NCBI GenBank assembly: GCA_050949705.1
Contig: JBMNGG010000017.1
Location: 20,834-84,833, forward strand
From: JBMNGG01 sp050949705
GTDB taxonomy: Bacteria > Bacillota > Thermosediminibacteria > Thermosediminibacterales > Tepidanaerobacteraceae
DNA: 64,000 bases
Direction: 5' to 3'
Made by a program: the position numbers and the translations under genes. The notes beneath the pieces are model-generated. The model was not told the DNA's origin and did not search any database. It saw only the letters and a program-made list of their open reading frames with translations. Position 1 is the stretch's first letter. Each line of letters starts with the position of its first letter. This document shows positions 36,094-44,402 of the stretch, one piece after another.

Positions 36094-37683
36094 TTATTCT
36101 TGATACAACTCGTAGAAAAATACAACATTAGGAAAAGCGGGGTTATCCACGTAACCTTTGATGTCCTTGTTATAAATCTTAATATATTGCTTGTCATAGG
36201 CGAAGATAGCCGGTGCTTCTTCAACCATAATCTCTTGGGCTTTGACGAACATTTCCTCGGATTTTTCTATATCAATACCGCTTTGAATATTGGCTTCATC
36301 AATTAAATTGTCAAATTCGGGATTTTTCCAGTAAGCAAGATCAAATAGTATTTCATCCTGGCTATGGAAAATATTATATAAGTAGGAGTATGGGCTTGCC
36401 AAATCCGGCCACCAATACATCACATAAATATCCTGCCGTTTATTGGGATCAGGATCCATACCCATATCCCATTGGGATTCCCAAGGCATACCCCTAATTT
36501 CAAGGTCGATATTTAACTTAGCCAGTTCGGATTTGTATAATTCGGCAGTTTTCTTCTGAGCTTCGTCACCAGCTGCATATGTCAAGAGGAGATTAAAACC
36601 TCCATTTGGGTATCCAGCCTCTGCCAGTAATTCTTTTGCTTTGTCCAGATTATATTCATATTGGAAAAGATCCTTGCCATGACCCCAAAGACCGAAAGGT
36701 ATAGCACCCTTTGACTGTAGTGCATATCCACCCATAGCGTATTCCACTACATCATCATAGGGGAATGCATAGGATAATGCCTGTCTGACTTTTTTGTTAC
36801 TAAAGGGTTCCTTTTCGGTATTAAAGAGTAAGAACAAGTTCTCGAAAGATGGGCCTTCCTCTACAATAACATTGGGATTGTCCTTTAGTGAATCAACATC
36901 TTCATAAGGCAGTTCTCTTGTTACGCTAACTTCACCCTTTTCTATAAGCTGGCGACGAGTGGCAGTCTCAGGAATCTTCTTGATTATAGCTTTATCGATC
37001 TGATTATCCTTCCAGCCTTGCCAATAATCTTCAAACTTTGTAAAAACCACTTCTTGTCCCATTTGATGGCTTTCCAGCATATAAGGGCCTGTCCCTGCTT
37101 CATTTCCTTTTGACAACCAATCGTCAGGATTTGATTTGACTGCAGTAGGCGACATAATAAAAGCACCGCTGGATGATGCAACAATTAGATCTAATGCTGC
37201 GGGATATTTGAGTTTGAATTCAACAGTATAGTCATCTTTTACATTGATTTCATCTACAGGATCCCAGATAAAGGCCGGGCCTTTTCCAAGTTCCATAGTT
37301 CTTTCAATAGAAAACTTAACGGCTTCTGCATTTAGTTCTGTCCCGTCGTGGAATTTAACATTTTCCCTTATATCAAATTCCCAGACAAGACCATCATCAC
37401 TTTTCCTGTAGTCTGTTGCCAGCACAGGGATGAATTCCTTATTAAGAGGATCGTATTTTAATAGAGTCTCATAAATATTACATAACACAATTACACCATT
37501 AGACATTTCTACACTTGGATCCCAGTCTGTAATAGGTATATGCATCTGGGCATATACTGCTACTTTCATGGGAGCATTTTTTTCTCCAGCATTTTGCCCT
37601 CCACATCCCGCCAGTACACTGGATAGAAAAATTATCAGGGCTAGGAATACTGATAACTTTTTAAAACTTACAATTTTCTTCAA
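36094..37683 (-). CDS. ABC transporter substrate-binding lipoprotein (family 5)
   Basis: The 529-residue protein starts with a lipoprotein signal peptide ending FLSSVLAGCGG (lipobox Cys at about residue 27). The mature part matches DppA/OppA-type binding proteins: WEFDIRENVKFHDGTELNAE, GTGPYMLESHQMGQEVVFTK, and KVRQALSYAFPYDDVVEYAM. It captures the ligand outside the membrane for the permease encoded upstream. It lies between the two M29 paralogs. Confidence 0.94.
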   Translation of the reverse strand: MKKIVSFKKLSVFLALIIFLSSVLAGCGGQNAGEKNAPMKVAVYAQMHIPITDWDPSVEMSNGVIVLCNIYETLLKYDPLNKEFIPVLATDYRKSDDGLVWEFDIRENVKFHDGTELNAEAVKFSIERTMELGKGPAFIWDPVDEINVKDDYTVEFKLKYPAALDLIVASSSGAFIMSPTAVKSNPDDWLSKGNEAGTGPYMLESHQMGQEVVFTKFEDYWQGWKDNQIDKAIIKKIPETATRRQLIEKGEVSVTRELPYEDVDSLKDNPNVIVEEGPSFENLFLLFNTEKEPFSNKKVRQALSYAFPYDDVVEYAMGGYALQSKGAIPFGLWGHGKDLFQYEYNLDKAKELLAEAGYPNGGFNLLLTYAAGDEAQKKTAELYKSELAKLNIDLEIRGMPWESQWDMGMDPDPNKRQDIYVMYWWPDLASPYSYLYNIFHSQDEILFDLAYWKNPEFDNLIDEANIQSGIDIEKSEEMFVKAQEIMVEEAPAIFAYDKQYIKIYNKDIKGYVDNPAFPNVVFFYELYQE

Positions 37684-37708
37684 ATTATTTACCTCCTTTT
37701 AATCCTTT

Positions 37709-38755
37709 TTAAATCTTTAATAGTTTTTCTGCCAAAGGCACTAGTGAAGGCTCTATAACCTTCCCACAGTCCATTATTTGCTTACCGTCAAGCCATACTG
37801 AGGTATTTAAGGATACCCCGTCGGTGTGTGAAGGAGCAGGAATTCCATCTGGAGGAACACTGTGGCTATCAGCAGAACCAAATCCCCACTGAGTGCAGCC
37901 CCATATACGCTCATCCTCACCCAGCTGTCCTGTCAGCTTTGCCCAGGGATGAAAGCCATAACAGACATGGGCAACCCTAAGCATCTGGGGATGATTAAAA
38001 CTCCTTAGCCAAGCTTCCCACTGTGTAGCCTCTCGGCCTCCTTCTACTTTTTTAATCTCTCCCTCTTCCACATAAACCTTGACTGGCTGACTTACAATAC
38101 CTATTTGAGGTACCAAAGAGCCATCAAAAACTATAACTCCATTAACAGATTTCATAATCGGTGCCCAACCTATTTGACCTGCCAGCATATGTGTCCCCGG
38201 CGTGTCCGCATAACCCGCATCTGCATCCACCGGCCAATCAGGATTATTTTCAAATTCTACATCTTCCCCTGCAGGTGTTGTAAATCTTACCTTTTTAGCC
38301 TTTTTTGTCATTTCTGCAACTTTGTTGAGAAATTCTGCAAGCAGCCTATTATCTGTCCTTGCAAAAAGTCTTACGAATACGTCTGTATGCATATCAGGCA
38401 AACATAAGTACCTTAGTTTGGGGTTTTCCTTCATAACTATGCCGTGAGTTTCCGAGTATAAAAGATACATAGTGTTAAACTCTACCCAAGCATCTGCTTC
38501 TTTTAGGGCTCCTCTTATAGATGCCGATGGCAGCCAGGAGTCAGTCATTCTAGCTGTCCCTAAAGGAGTGCTGGTCAAAATAACCATAGGTTTTGCTCCA
38601 ACGGAAAAAGCAGCTCGGGCTGTAGCATCAACTACCCGACGATCGCTCTTCGTATCCGCGGTAATGACGAAAATTTCCCCTTCTTTTAATTTAAAGGAAT
38701 CCCTAACTAACATGTCTGCAGCTTTGCCTAGTTCATATTCATACATATAGGACAT
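37709..38755 (-). CDS. M29-family aminopeptidase T-like protein (copy 1)
   Basis: The 348-residue paralog of the product of 35036-36079 shares ELGKAADMLVRDSFKLKEGE, TPAGEDVEFENNPDWP, GQIGWAPIMKSVNGVIVFDG and SHTDGVSLNTSVWLDGKQIM. The differences are spread evenly, so the duplication is not recent. The two proteins could form a heteromer or act on different products of the same imported compound. It follows the ATPase genes after a 129-base gap containing a hairpin. Confidence 0.82.
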   Translation of the reverse strand: MSYMYEYELGKAADMLVRDSFKLKEGEIFVITADTKSDRRVVDATARAAFSVGAKPMVILTSTPLGTARMTDSWLPSASIRGALKEADAWVEFNTMYLLYSETHGIVMKENPKLRYLCLPDMHTDVFVRLFARTDNRLLAEFLNKVAEMTKKAKKVRFTTPAGEDVEFENNPDWPVDADAGYADTPGTHMLAGQIGWAPIMKSVNGVIVFDGSLVPQIGIVSQPVKVYVEEGEIKKVEGGREATQWEAWLRSFNHPQMLRVAHVCYGFHPWAKLTGQLGEDERIWGCTQWGFGSADSHSVPPDGIPAPSHTDGVSLNTSVWLDGKQIMDCGKVIEPSLVPLAEKLLKI

Positions 38756-38797
38756 ATATTATAAACCCCCTTTGCTATGTATAAAGCAAGAAATGCA

Positions 38798-38818
38798 ACG
38801 GCACAGCTTATGTGCCGT
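38798..38818 (-). other. Intercistronic hairpin in the transporter operon
   Basis: ACGGCACA pairs perfectly with TGTGCCGT around a 5-base loop in the gap between the ATPase and M29 genes. It has no T run, so it more likely marks RNA processing or partial attenuation than full termination. Confidence 0.5.
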
Positions 38819-38884
38819 TAGCAATCACAAATAACATCATTATATGTTTAAACTAAGCTGTCAGGATAACTGTGCCCTGTCACC

Positions 38885-39865
38885 TCACTTATCCAGCAAA
38901 AAGCAAGAGGCCTCATGTCCATCACCTAGCTTTATAGATGGTGGCTCTTTTTCTCTGCATATATCCATGGCCTTAGGACACCTGGTATGGAAACGGCAGC
39001 CCGAAGGAGGATTAATAGCACTGGGAACATTTCCTTCCAATGTTGCCAGGGAGTCTATCCCCCGGGTATTTATGTCGGGAATTGCCATAAACAAGGCCTT
39101 GGTATAAGGATGTGCCGGATTATTAAACACATTTTCCGCTGGGCCCTGTTCTACTATTTTGCCCAAATACATGACAATAATTTTATCTGACATATAATTT
39201 ACGACACTTAAATCGTGGGAGATAAGTATATATGTCAGCCCCAACTTTTCCTTCAGTTCCTTAAGAAGGACCAGCAGTTGGGCTTGGGAAAGTATATCTA
39301 TAGAAGATGTAGGTTCATCTAAGACAACAAGCTTAGGCCTTACCGCCAGAGCCCGAGCGATAGCAATCCTTTGACGCTGGCCTCCGCTAAACTCGTGAGG
39401 ATATTTATATACCCCTTCTCTGGGTAAACCTACAAGTTCCAGTAAATCTTCTACTTTCTTCACAAGTTCATCTGCACTGGGTTTTTGGTGTACATTTATA
39501 GGTTCACCTATTATATCTCTTATAAGGAGCCTTGGATTTAATGACCAGAAAGGGTCTTGAAACACTATTTGGACGTGTTTTCTAGTATCCCTAAGTTCCT
39601 TTTGATTCAAGCTGAAAATATTCTTGCCTTCAAAAATAACCTCACCGGCGGTAGGTTCTTCCAGCTTTAAAATAACATTTACCAGGGTAGTTTTCCCACA
39701 CCCGGACTCACCTACTATACCCAGGACTTCTCCTGGATTGATGTTAAAGTCCACTCCGTCAACGGCTTTTACCCAGGCAACTGGTTTTGAAAAAAAACCG
39801 GCTCTTATGGGAAAATACTTTTTCAGTTTACTAACTTTTAAGAGTGGTTGACTCATTTTTCCCAT
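38885..39865 (-). CDS. Dipeptide/oligopeptide ABC transporter ATPase (DppF/OppF-like)
   Basis: The 326-residue ATPase has Walker A GESGCGKTTLVNVI, signature SGGQRQRIAIARAL, Walker B LVVLDEPTSSID and switch His in LISHDLSVVNYM, all intact. The C-terminal CRFHTRCPKAMDICREKEP is the peptide-transporter extension. It overlaps the preceding ATPase gene by 35 bases. It powers the permease together with the DppD-like subunit. Confidence 0.93.
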   Translation of the reverse strand: MGKMSQPLLKVSKLKKYFPIRAGFFSKPVAWVKAVDGVDFNINPGEVLGIVGESGCGKTTLVNVILKLEEPTAGEVIFEGKNIFSLNQKELRDTRKHVQIVFQDPFWSLNPRLLIRDIIGEPINVHQKPSADELVKKVEDLLELVGLPREGVYKYPHEFSGGQRQRIAIARALAVRPKLVVLDEPTSSIDILSQAQLLVLLKELKEKLGLTYILISHDLSVVNYMSDKIIVMYLGKIVEQGPAENVFNNPAHPYTKALFMAIPDINTRGIDSLATLEGNVPSAINPPSGCRFHTRCPKAMDICREKEPPSIKLGDGHEASCFLLDK

Positions 39866-40829
39866 TCCTCTCGTCTAAAAAACATGATACATAGTGAGTG
39901 CCTTCTATTAACTTAAGAGCGGGTATCTGATTGCTGCACAAAGGCATTCTCTCACTGCAGCGGTTCAGATATTTACAGCAGTTTTCTGCCTGAATATCGC
40001 TCTTGATAAATAGCTTTTCTAAATCTATCTTTTCTTCTTTCGTTTTAGGTATAGCTTTAAGCAGTGTCATAGTATAAGGATGGCAGGGATTTTGTATTAT
40101 TTCTTCCACACTCCCGAGTTCTACCAGTTTCCCCTCGTGGAGTATCCCTACATTGTCACATATGGCACTGACAAGACCTAAGTTATTGGCTATAAAGAGA
40201 ATCGTAATATTAAGCTCCCTTTTAAGTTCTGCCAAGAGTTTCAATATCCCTGCCTGAATTGTCACATCAAGGTTTCGGGTAGGTTCATCTGCTATGATAA
40301 ATTCCGCACCACAGGACAGGGCGATTGCTATGATTATCCTCTGTCTTTGACCACCGCTAAGCTCGTGGGGATATTTTTTCATGGCATTTTTAGCATCTGG
40401 GAGTTTTACAAGCTCTATCATTTCAACGGCTTTCTTTTCCGCATCTTTTCTATTTAATTTCCGGTTGTTTCTTATAACCCTTATTATTTGCTCACCCACA
40501 GTGAAAACTGGGTTTAGGGTAGACATGGGATCCTGAAATATCATTGAGATATCTTTGCCCCGGATTTGTCTCATTTCCTTTTCACTTGCTAAAAGAAGGT
40601 CTTTACCCTTAAAAAAAATCTGACCGGATTCGATAATAGCCGGGGGCATGGGCAGCAGTTTTAACAAGGCAAGGGCCAAAACACTTTTTCCGGAACCGCT
40701 TTCACCAACTAGGCCTAGAGTTTGACCTTTATCTATTTCTAAGTGCTCAAGGTCTAATATGTTTTTGACACCCTCAAATGTGTTAAAGCTGACTTTCAGG
40801 TCCCTTATTTCTAGATACTTCTTAGACAT
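39831..40829 (-). CDS. Dipeptide/oligopeptide ABC transporter ATPase (DppD/OppD-like), altered H-loop
   Basis: The 332-residue ATPase has Walker A GESGSGKSVLALAL, signature LSGGQRQRIIIAIAL and Walker B FIIADEPTRNLD. The switch region reads ILFIANNLGLVSAI where the family has FITHDLGVVA, so the H-loop His appears replaced by Asn. The C-terminal CCKYLNRCSERMPLC four-Cys segment is family-typical. Its site may be catalytically weak, making the pair asymmetric with the intact DppF-like partner. Confidence 0.92.
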   Translation of the reverse strand: MSKKYLEIRDLKVSFNTFEGVKNILDLEHLEIDKGQTLGLVGESGSGKSVLALALLKLLPMPPAIIESGQIFFKGKDLLLASEKEMRQIRGKDISMIFQDPMSTLNPVFTVGEQIIRVIRNNRKLNRKDAEKKAVEMIELVKLPDAKNAMKKYPHELSGGQRQRIIIAIALSCGAEFIIADEPTRNLDVTIQAGILKLLAELKRELNITILFIANNLGLVSAICDNVGILHEGKLVELGSVEEIIQNPCHPYTMTLLKAIPKTKEEKIDLEKLFIKSDIQAENCCKYLNRCSERMPLCSNQIPALKLIEGTHYVSCFLDERNGKNESTTLKS

Positions 40830-40845
40830 AACAAAACCCCCTTTC

Positions 40846-41739
40846 TCAATACTTTCTTGTCTTGGGATCTAATATTTCCCTTAGTCCGTCACCAAGTAGA
40901 TTGAAGGCTAAAACCGTTATGAAAATAGCGAGACCCGGGAAAATACTGTACCACCAGGCATTTAAAAAGTAGTTCCTACTGGTACTTACCATCAAACCCC
41001 ATTCGGGTGTAGGGGGTTGAGCACCCAAGCCAAGAAAACTAAGGGAGGCTGCTGTCAAGATTACTCCGCCAAGATCCATAGATGCTTGAACTATAACAGG
41101 CGCGATACAGTTTGGAACAATATGCATGAATATGATCTTAAGTGGTGGAGTGCCTATGGCCTTAGCTGCTTTTACAAACTGCCTCTCCTTTATGGATACT
41201 GCCTGACCGCGAATAAGTCGGCTGTACCAAGGCCACCAAGAAGCTGCTATGGCTATCATAGCATTTGTAAGGTTAGGACCTAAAAATGCTGCAATTGCAA
41301 TAGCTAAAAGCAGTGGCGGAAAGCTTAGAAATATATCGGTAATCCTCATAATAATCTCATCTACGAAACCACCTGTAGAGCCGGCAATAGCTCCAAGGGG
41401 TATCCCTATCAATAGTGCCAATCCTACTGCAAACAATGCTGTTTGTAATGAGATCCTTGTCCCATAGATGACCCGGCTAAATATATCTCTACCCAGTTCA
41501 TCTGTGCCGAAAAAGTATTTGCCCGATGGAGGCAGAAGTTTATCCTTTGGATTTACATCAGTTGTCACATGAGTAGGATAAGGAACTATATATGGTGCAA
41601 CAAGAGCTATGATAATAAGAAGCAGCACAATTATAAGGGATAAACGGGTCAGCTTATTCTTATTTAGCAAAAATAGGGAAAGTTTCATTTCCCTTATCTT
41701 AGGTTTTAAAGTATTTAAAGAAATTATCTTATTTATCAT
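40846..41739 (-). CDS. Dipeptide/oligopeptide ABC transporter permease (DppC-like)
   Basis: The 297-residue permease has an N-terminal span (LIIVLLLIIIALVAPYIVPY), the domain motif FFGTDELGRDIFSRVIYGTR and the EAA loop around KAAKAIGTPPLKIIFMHIVP. It forms the transmembrane path with the DppB-like subunit encoded immediately upstream. Confidence 0.94.
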   Translation of the reverse strand: MINKIISLNTLKPKIREMKLSLFLLNKNKLTRLSLIIVLLLIIIALVAPYIVPYPTHVTTDVNPKDKLLPPSGKYFFGTDELGRDIFSRVIYGTRISLQTALFAVGLALLIGIPLGAIAGSTGGFVDEIIMRITDIFLSFPPLLLAIAIAAFLGPNLTNAMIAIAASWWPWYSRLIRGQAVSIKERQFVKAAKAIGTPPLKIIFMHIVPNCIAPVIVQASMDLGGVILTAASLSFLGLGAQPPTPEWGLMVSTSRNYFLNAWWYSIFPGLAIFITVLAFNLLGDGLREILDPKTRKY

Positions 41740-41751
41740 TTATAATCCCCC

Positions 41752-42765
41752 CTAATATACCCTTATTCGGGGATCCAGTGCAATAATGATATCCGCTATA
41801 AGGTTTAATATCACATAAGCACAAGCGGAAAATATAGTAACACCCATTATGGCGGGGTAGTCTAGGCTAACTACGGCGGTTGCCACATAATTACCTATAC
41901 CCGGCCAGCTGAAAATAGATTCAACTAAAAAGGTGTTTACAAGAGTGTAACCTATAGATAAGGTTACAACAGTCACTGTTGGCCCGAGAGAATTTTTAAG
42001 GGCGTAGGACCACAAGACCAGGCGTTCTGATAAGCCATAGGATCTTGCTGCCCGTATATAATCTTCATTTAGAATTTCAAGTAATGCAGACCGGGTCATT
42101 CGAGCAACTAACCCGATAGGATACATGGCAATAGTGATGCCAGGTAATATAAGGTGTCTTAAGGCATCCTTAAAAACTACAAAATTGCCTGTAATCAGGC
42201 TGTCTACCGTCAAAAATCCAGTGATTTTAGGAATTTCATACATGAGTTTAATATTAGTACTTAACTGATCTCCCATAGGGAGAATGTCCAACACCCTGTA
42301 AAATATCAGTTGAAGGAACAAGCCAACCCAAAAAGTAGGGAGAGAAACAGCTCCTACAGAAAAAAACCTACAGAAATGATCTACCCATTGGTCTTTTCTC
42401 TGGGCTGACATGACTCCCAGGGGCAGGCCGATAAGTACAGCACCTAAAGTAGATATTACCACAAGTTCCAAAGTAGCAGGAACATAGGCCTTTAATTCTT
42501 CACTTACTGGCTGGTGGGTTTTTAGTGAATAGCCCAAATTTCCTTTTAAGAGATCCTGAAAGTACTTTACAAACTGGATATGAAGGGGCTTGTCCAAGCC
42601 TAGTTCAACAGTGGCAGCCCTAATCTGTTCAGGCGTAGCCCTGGGTCCTGCCCATTGAGCGGCGGGATTTGAAGGAATTACCCGAGTTATTGTAAAGGTA
42701 ATGATTATGACACCAAATAAGACCGCTATCCCCAGTAATATTCGTTTTGATATAAAAGAAGTCAT
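41752..42765 (-). CDS. Dipeptide/oligopeptide ABC transporter permease (DppB-like)
   Basis: The 337-residue permease starts ISKRILLGIAVLFGVIIITF and contains RVIPSNPAAQWAGPRATPEQ and the EAA-type loop DYIRAARSYGLSERLVLWSY. It is the usual partner of a DppC permease. Its start follows the cyclodeaminase-family gene by 36 bases in the same operon. Confidence 0.94.
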   Translation of the reverse strand: MTSFISKRILLGIAVLFGVIIITFTITRVIPSNPAAQWAGPRATPEQIRAATVELGLDKPLHIQFVKYFQDLLKGNLGYSLKTHQPVSEELKAYVPATLELVVISTLGAVLIGLPLGVMSAQRKDQWVDHFCRFFSVGAVSLPTFWVGLFLQLIFYRVLDILPMGDQLSTNIKLMYEIPKITGFLTVDSLITGNFVVFKDALRHLILPGITIAMYPIGLVARMTRSALLEILNEDYIRAARSYGLSERLVLWSYALKNSLGPTVTVVTLSIGYTLVNTFLVESIFSWPGIGNYVATAVVSLDYPAIMGVTIFSACAYVILNLIADIIIALDPRIRVY

Positions 42766-42801
42766 TATATTTAACCCCCTGGTTTTTTAAAAACACTTGA
42801 T

Positions 42802-43791
42802 TTAAGCATCAAGGCGTATTTCTTGTCCTAAATTCATTTTCCTTGCATTATCATATATTTTGGCTGCACAAGCTACATCTTGAACAGCAATACCAACAGT
42901 TTTAAATAAAGTTATTTCATCGGTATTTTCCCTGCCTGTGATTCTTCCTAATACCAAGTCTCCCAATTCCCCATGTATATTATCTTTAGAAAAAATACCC
43001 TTTTCCATTGGAATTATAAAGTCTCCCGCTTCGGAAACAACGGCATCTACAGACTCTACCAGTACCTTGCCGGCAATTTTAAAAACTCCTTCCGGCAGCT
43101 CTTGCATCTTTGGTGTATATGAACCTATAGCATTTATATGAACGCCTTTTTTAAGACTTTCTACGTTAAATACCGGTGTGGTAGAAGTAGTAGCAGTTAA
43201 GACAATATCAGAATCTTTTACAGCTTCATCGGAACTTTCCGCTTTTATAAAGTCTATATCTGTAAATTTGTCTTTCATATCCTTAATAAAACCATCGACT
43301 CTCTCGCCACTTACATCAAATACCTTCACCTGTTTTATATCTCTCACACAGCAAACTGCCCATAACTGAGTTCTTGCTTGAATCCCTGCTCCGATCACTG
43401 CAACAATGCTGGAATCCTTTCGAGCAAGATACTTAGTCGCAACACCGGAAATAGCACCTGTCCGCATAGCGGTAAGATACCCTCCATCCATTAAAGCCAG
43501 CGGCTCCCCAGTCTTATCATCGAAAAAAGCAACTATAGAGCTGATAGTAGCTTTTCCTAATTCGTAATTGCCAGGGAAAACAGAAAGAAGTTTTACTGCC
43601 GCCCCCATATCCTCTATATAGCCGGGCATAGACATAATATCCTCATTCTTTGCCTCATTAATATTAATAACGGTCCTAAGAGGGGTCTTAGTTTTACCTG
43701 TAGAAAAATACTTTAACGCTATCTCTATAGCGTCGATTGCATCCTCCATAGTTATCGCCTTTTTTAAATCTTCCCGGGTTAGAATAAGCAT
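42802..43791 (-). CDS. Ornithine cyclodeaminase/mu-crystallin family protein
   Basis: The 329-residue NAD(P)-binding protein has TKTPLRTVININEAKNEDIM, a Rossmann site VAVIGAGIQARTQLWAVCCV, DIVLTATTSTTPVF and GSYTPKMQELPEGVF. Family members include ornithine cyclodeaminase, alanine dehydrogenase and ketimine reductases. It is the first gene of the nine-gene transporter operon, so it likely processes an amino-acid derivative brought in by it. The precise reaction is open. Confidence 0.88.
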   Translation of the reverse strand: MLILTREDLKKAITMEDAIDAIEIALKYFSTGKTKTPLRTVININEAKNEDIMSMPGYIEDMGAAVKLLSVFPGNYELGKATISSIVAFFDDKTGEPLALMDGGYLTAMRTGAISGVATKYLARKDSSIVAVIGAGIQARTQLWAVCCVRDIKQVKVFDVSGERVDGFIKDMKDKFTDIDFIKAESSDEAVKDSDIVLTATTSTTPVFNVESLKKGVHINAIGSYTPKMQELPEGVFKIAGKVLVESVDAVVSEAGDFIIPMEKGIFSKDNIHGELGDLVLGRITGRENTDEITLFKTVGIAVQDVACAAKIYDNARKMNLGQEIRLDA

Positions 43792-43878
43792 ATTAATAGA
43801 CTCTCCTTCATGTACAAAAGCCCTCTGAATAAATTCGATTATTTAAATAATTATACAAAATATCATATATTACATTAT

Positions 43879-43906
43879 TTTATAATGCTTATAAATGGTG
43901 TGTCAA
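43879..43906 (-). promoter_or_regulatory. Sigma-A promoter of the cyclodeaminase-transporter operon
   Basis: A perfect -35 TTGACA (43901-43906) and TATAAA (43879-43884) are separated by 16 bases on the minus strand, about 88 bases upstream of the first gene. It is the only strong promoter seen for the nine genes. Confidence 0.75.
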
Positions 43907-44057
43907 GTTATAGTTTCTTCAACAATTCCCTACATACGACTTTTCTTGCATAAAAATACAAAAAAGCAGCCTTAGACTGCTCCTTACAAAATACCTATAT
44001 GCCATCAAAACTCTTTACTTGCTAAACAAGTATTATAAACCTCTAATCATTAGGGCT

Positions 44058-44321
44058 TTAAATAATCAGTTCATCTCCACCCTTTTTTATCCCCATCGTC
44101 TGCCTTTCTGAATACCTGGTTGTTCTTAATGTGTAAAATATTACAGAATCCTCGTCCTCATTGATGGCCCGCTTTAACTCAAGTTTTAACTTTTTAAGAT
44201 TTGCAGCAGAAATTTCACCTTCAAGAACGGAATTTTGAACCCAATTTAAATACTTCCTACAAATCTTTAGGACTTTCGCCACACGTTTTTCTCCCACATC
44301 ATATACAAGGATAATAAACAT
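44058..44321 (-). CDS. cas2: CRISPR-associated endoribonuclease/integrase subunit Cas2
   Basis: The 87-residue protein starts MFIILVYDVGEKRVAKVLKI, with the conserved Asp of Cas2, and continues RKYLNWVQNSVLEGEISAAN and SVIFYTLRTTRYSERQTMGI, all typical. Cas2 works with Cas1 to insert spacers. No cas1 or cas4 is adjacent: the CODH-like gene precedes it by about 80 bases on the same strand, so it is an orphan in this window and probably a remnant of a larger adaptation operon. Confidence 0.94.
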   Translation of the reverse strand: MFIILVYDVGEKRVAKVLKICRKYLNWVQNSVLEGEISAANLKKLKLELKRAINEDEDSVIFYTLRTTRYSERQTMGIKKGGDELII

Positions 44322-44402
44322 ACTGACTTAATTCCCCTTGGCATAATGAACTCTCCTAAGCTTTTCGACATTAAAAGGGTTATTTCCTGCTTTAAGTAAT
44401 CA

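Noticed and set aside
35036..38755. M29-like proteins plus a racemase/isomerase-family protein as a nicotinate (NicX/NicE-like) pathway.
   Set aside because: NicX is an O2-dependent dioxygenase and the setting is an anaerobe with a peptide-type transporter; the peptidase branch is more likely.
44322..44402. Short frame LLKAGNNPFNVEKLRRVHYA before cas2 as the tail of a lost cas1.
   Set aside because: It does not resemble the C-terminus of any Cas1 or Cas4 I know, and only about 23 codons are open.
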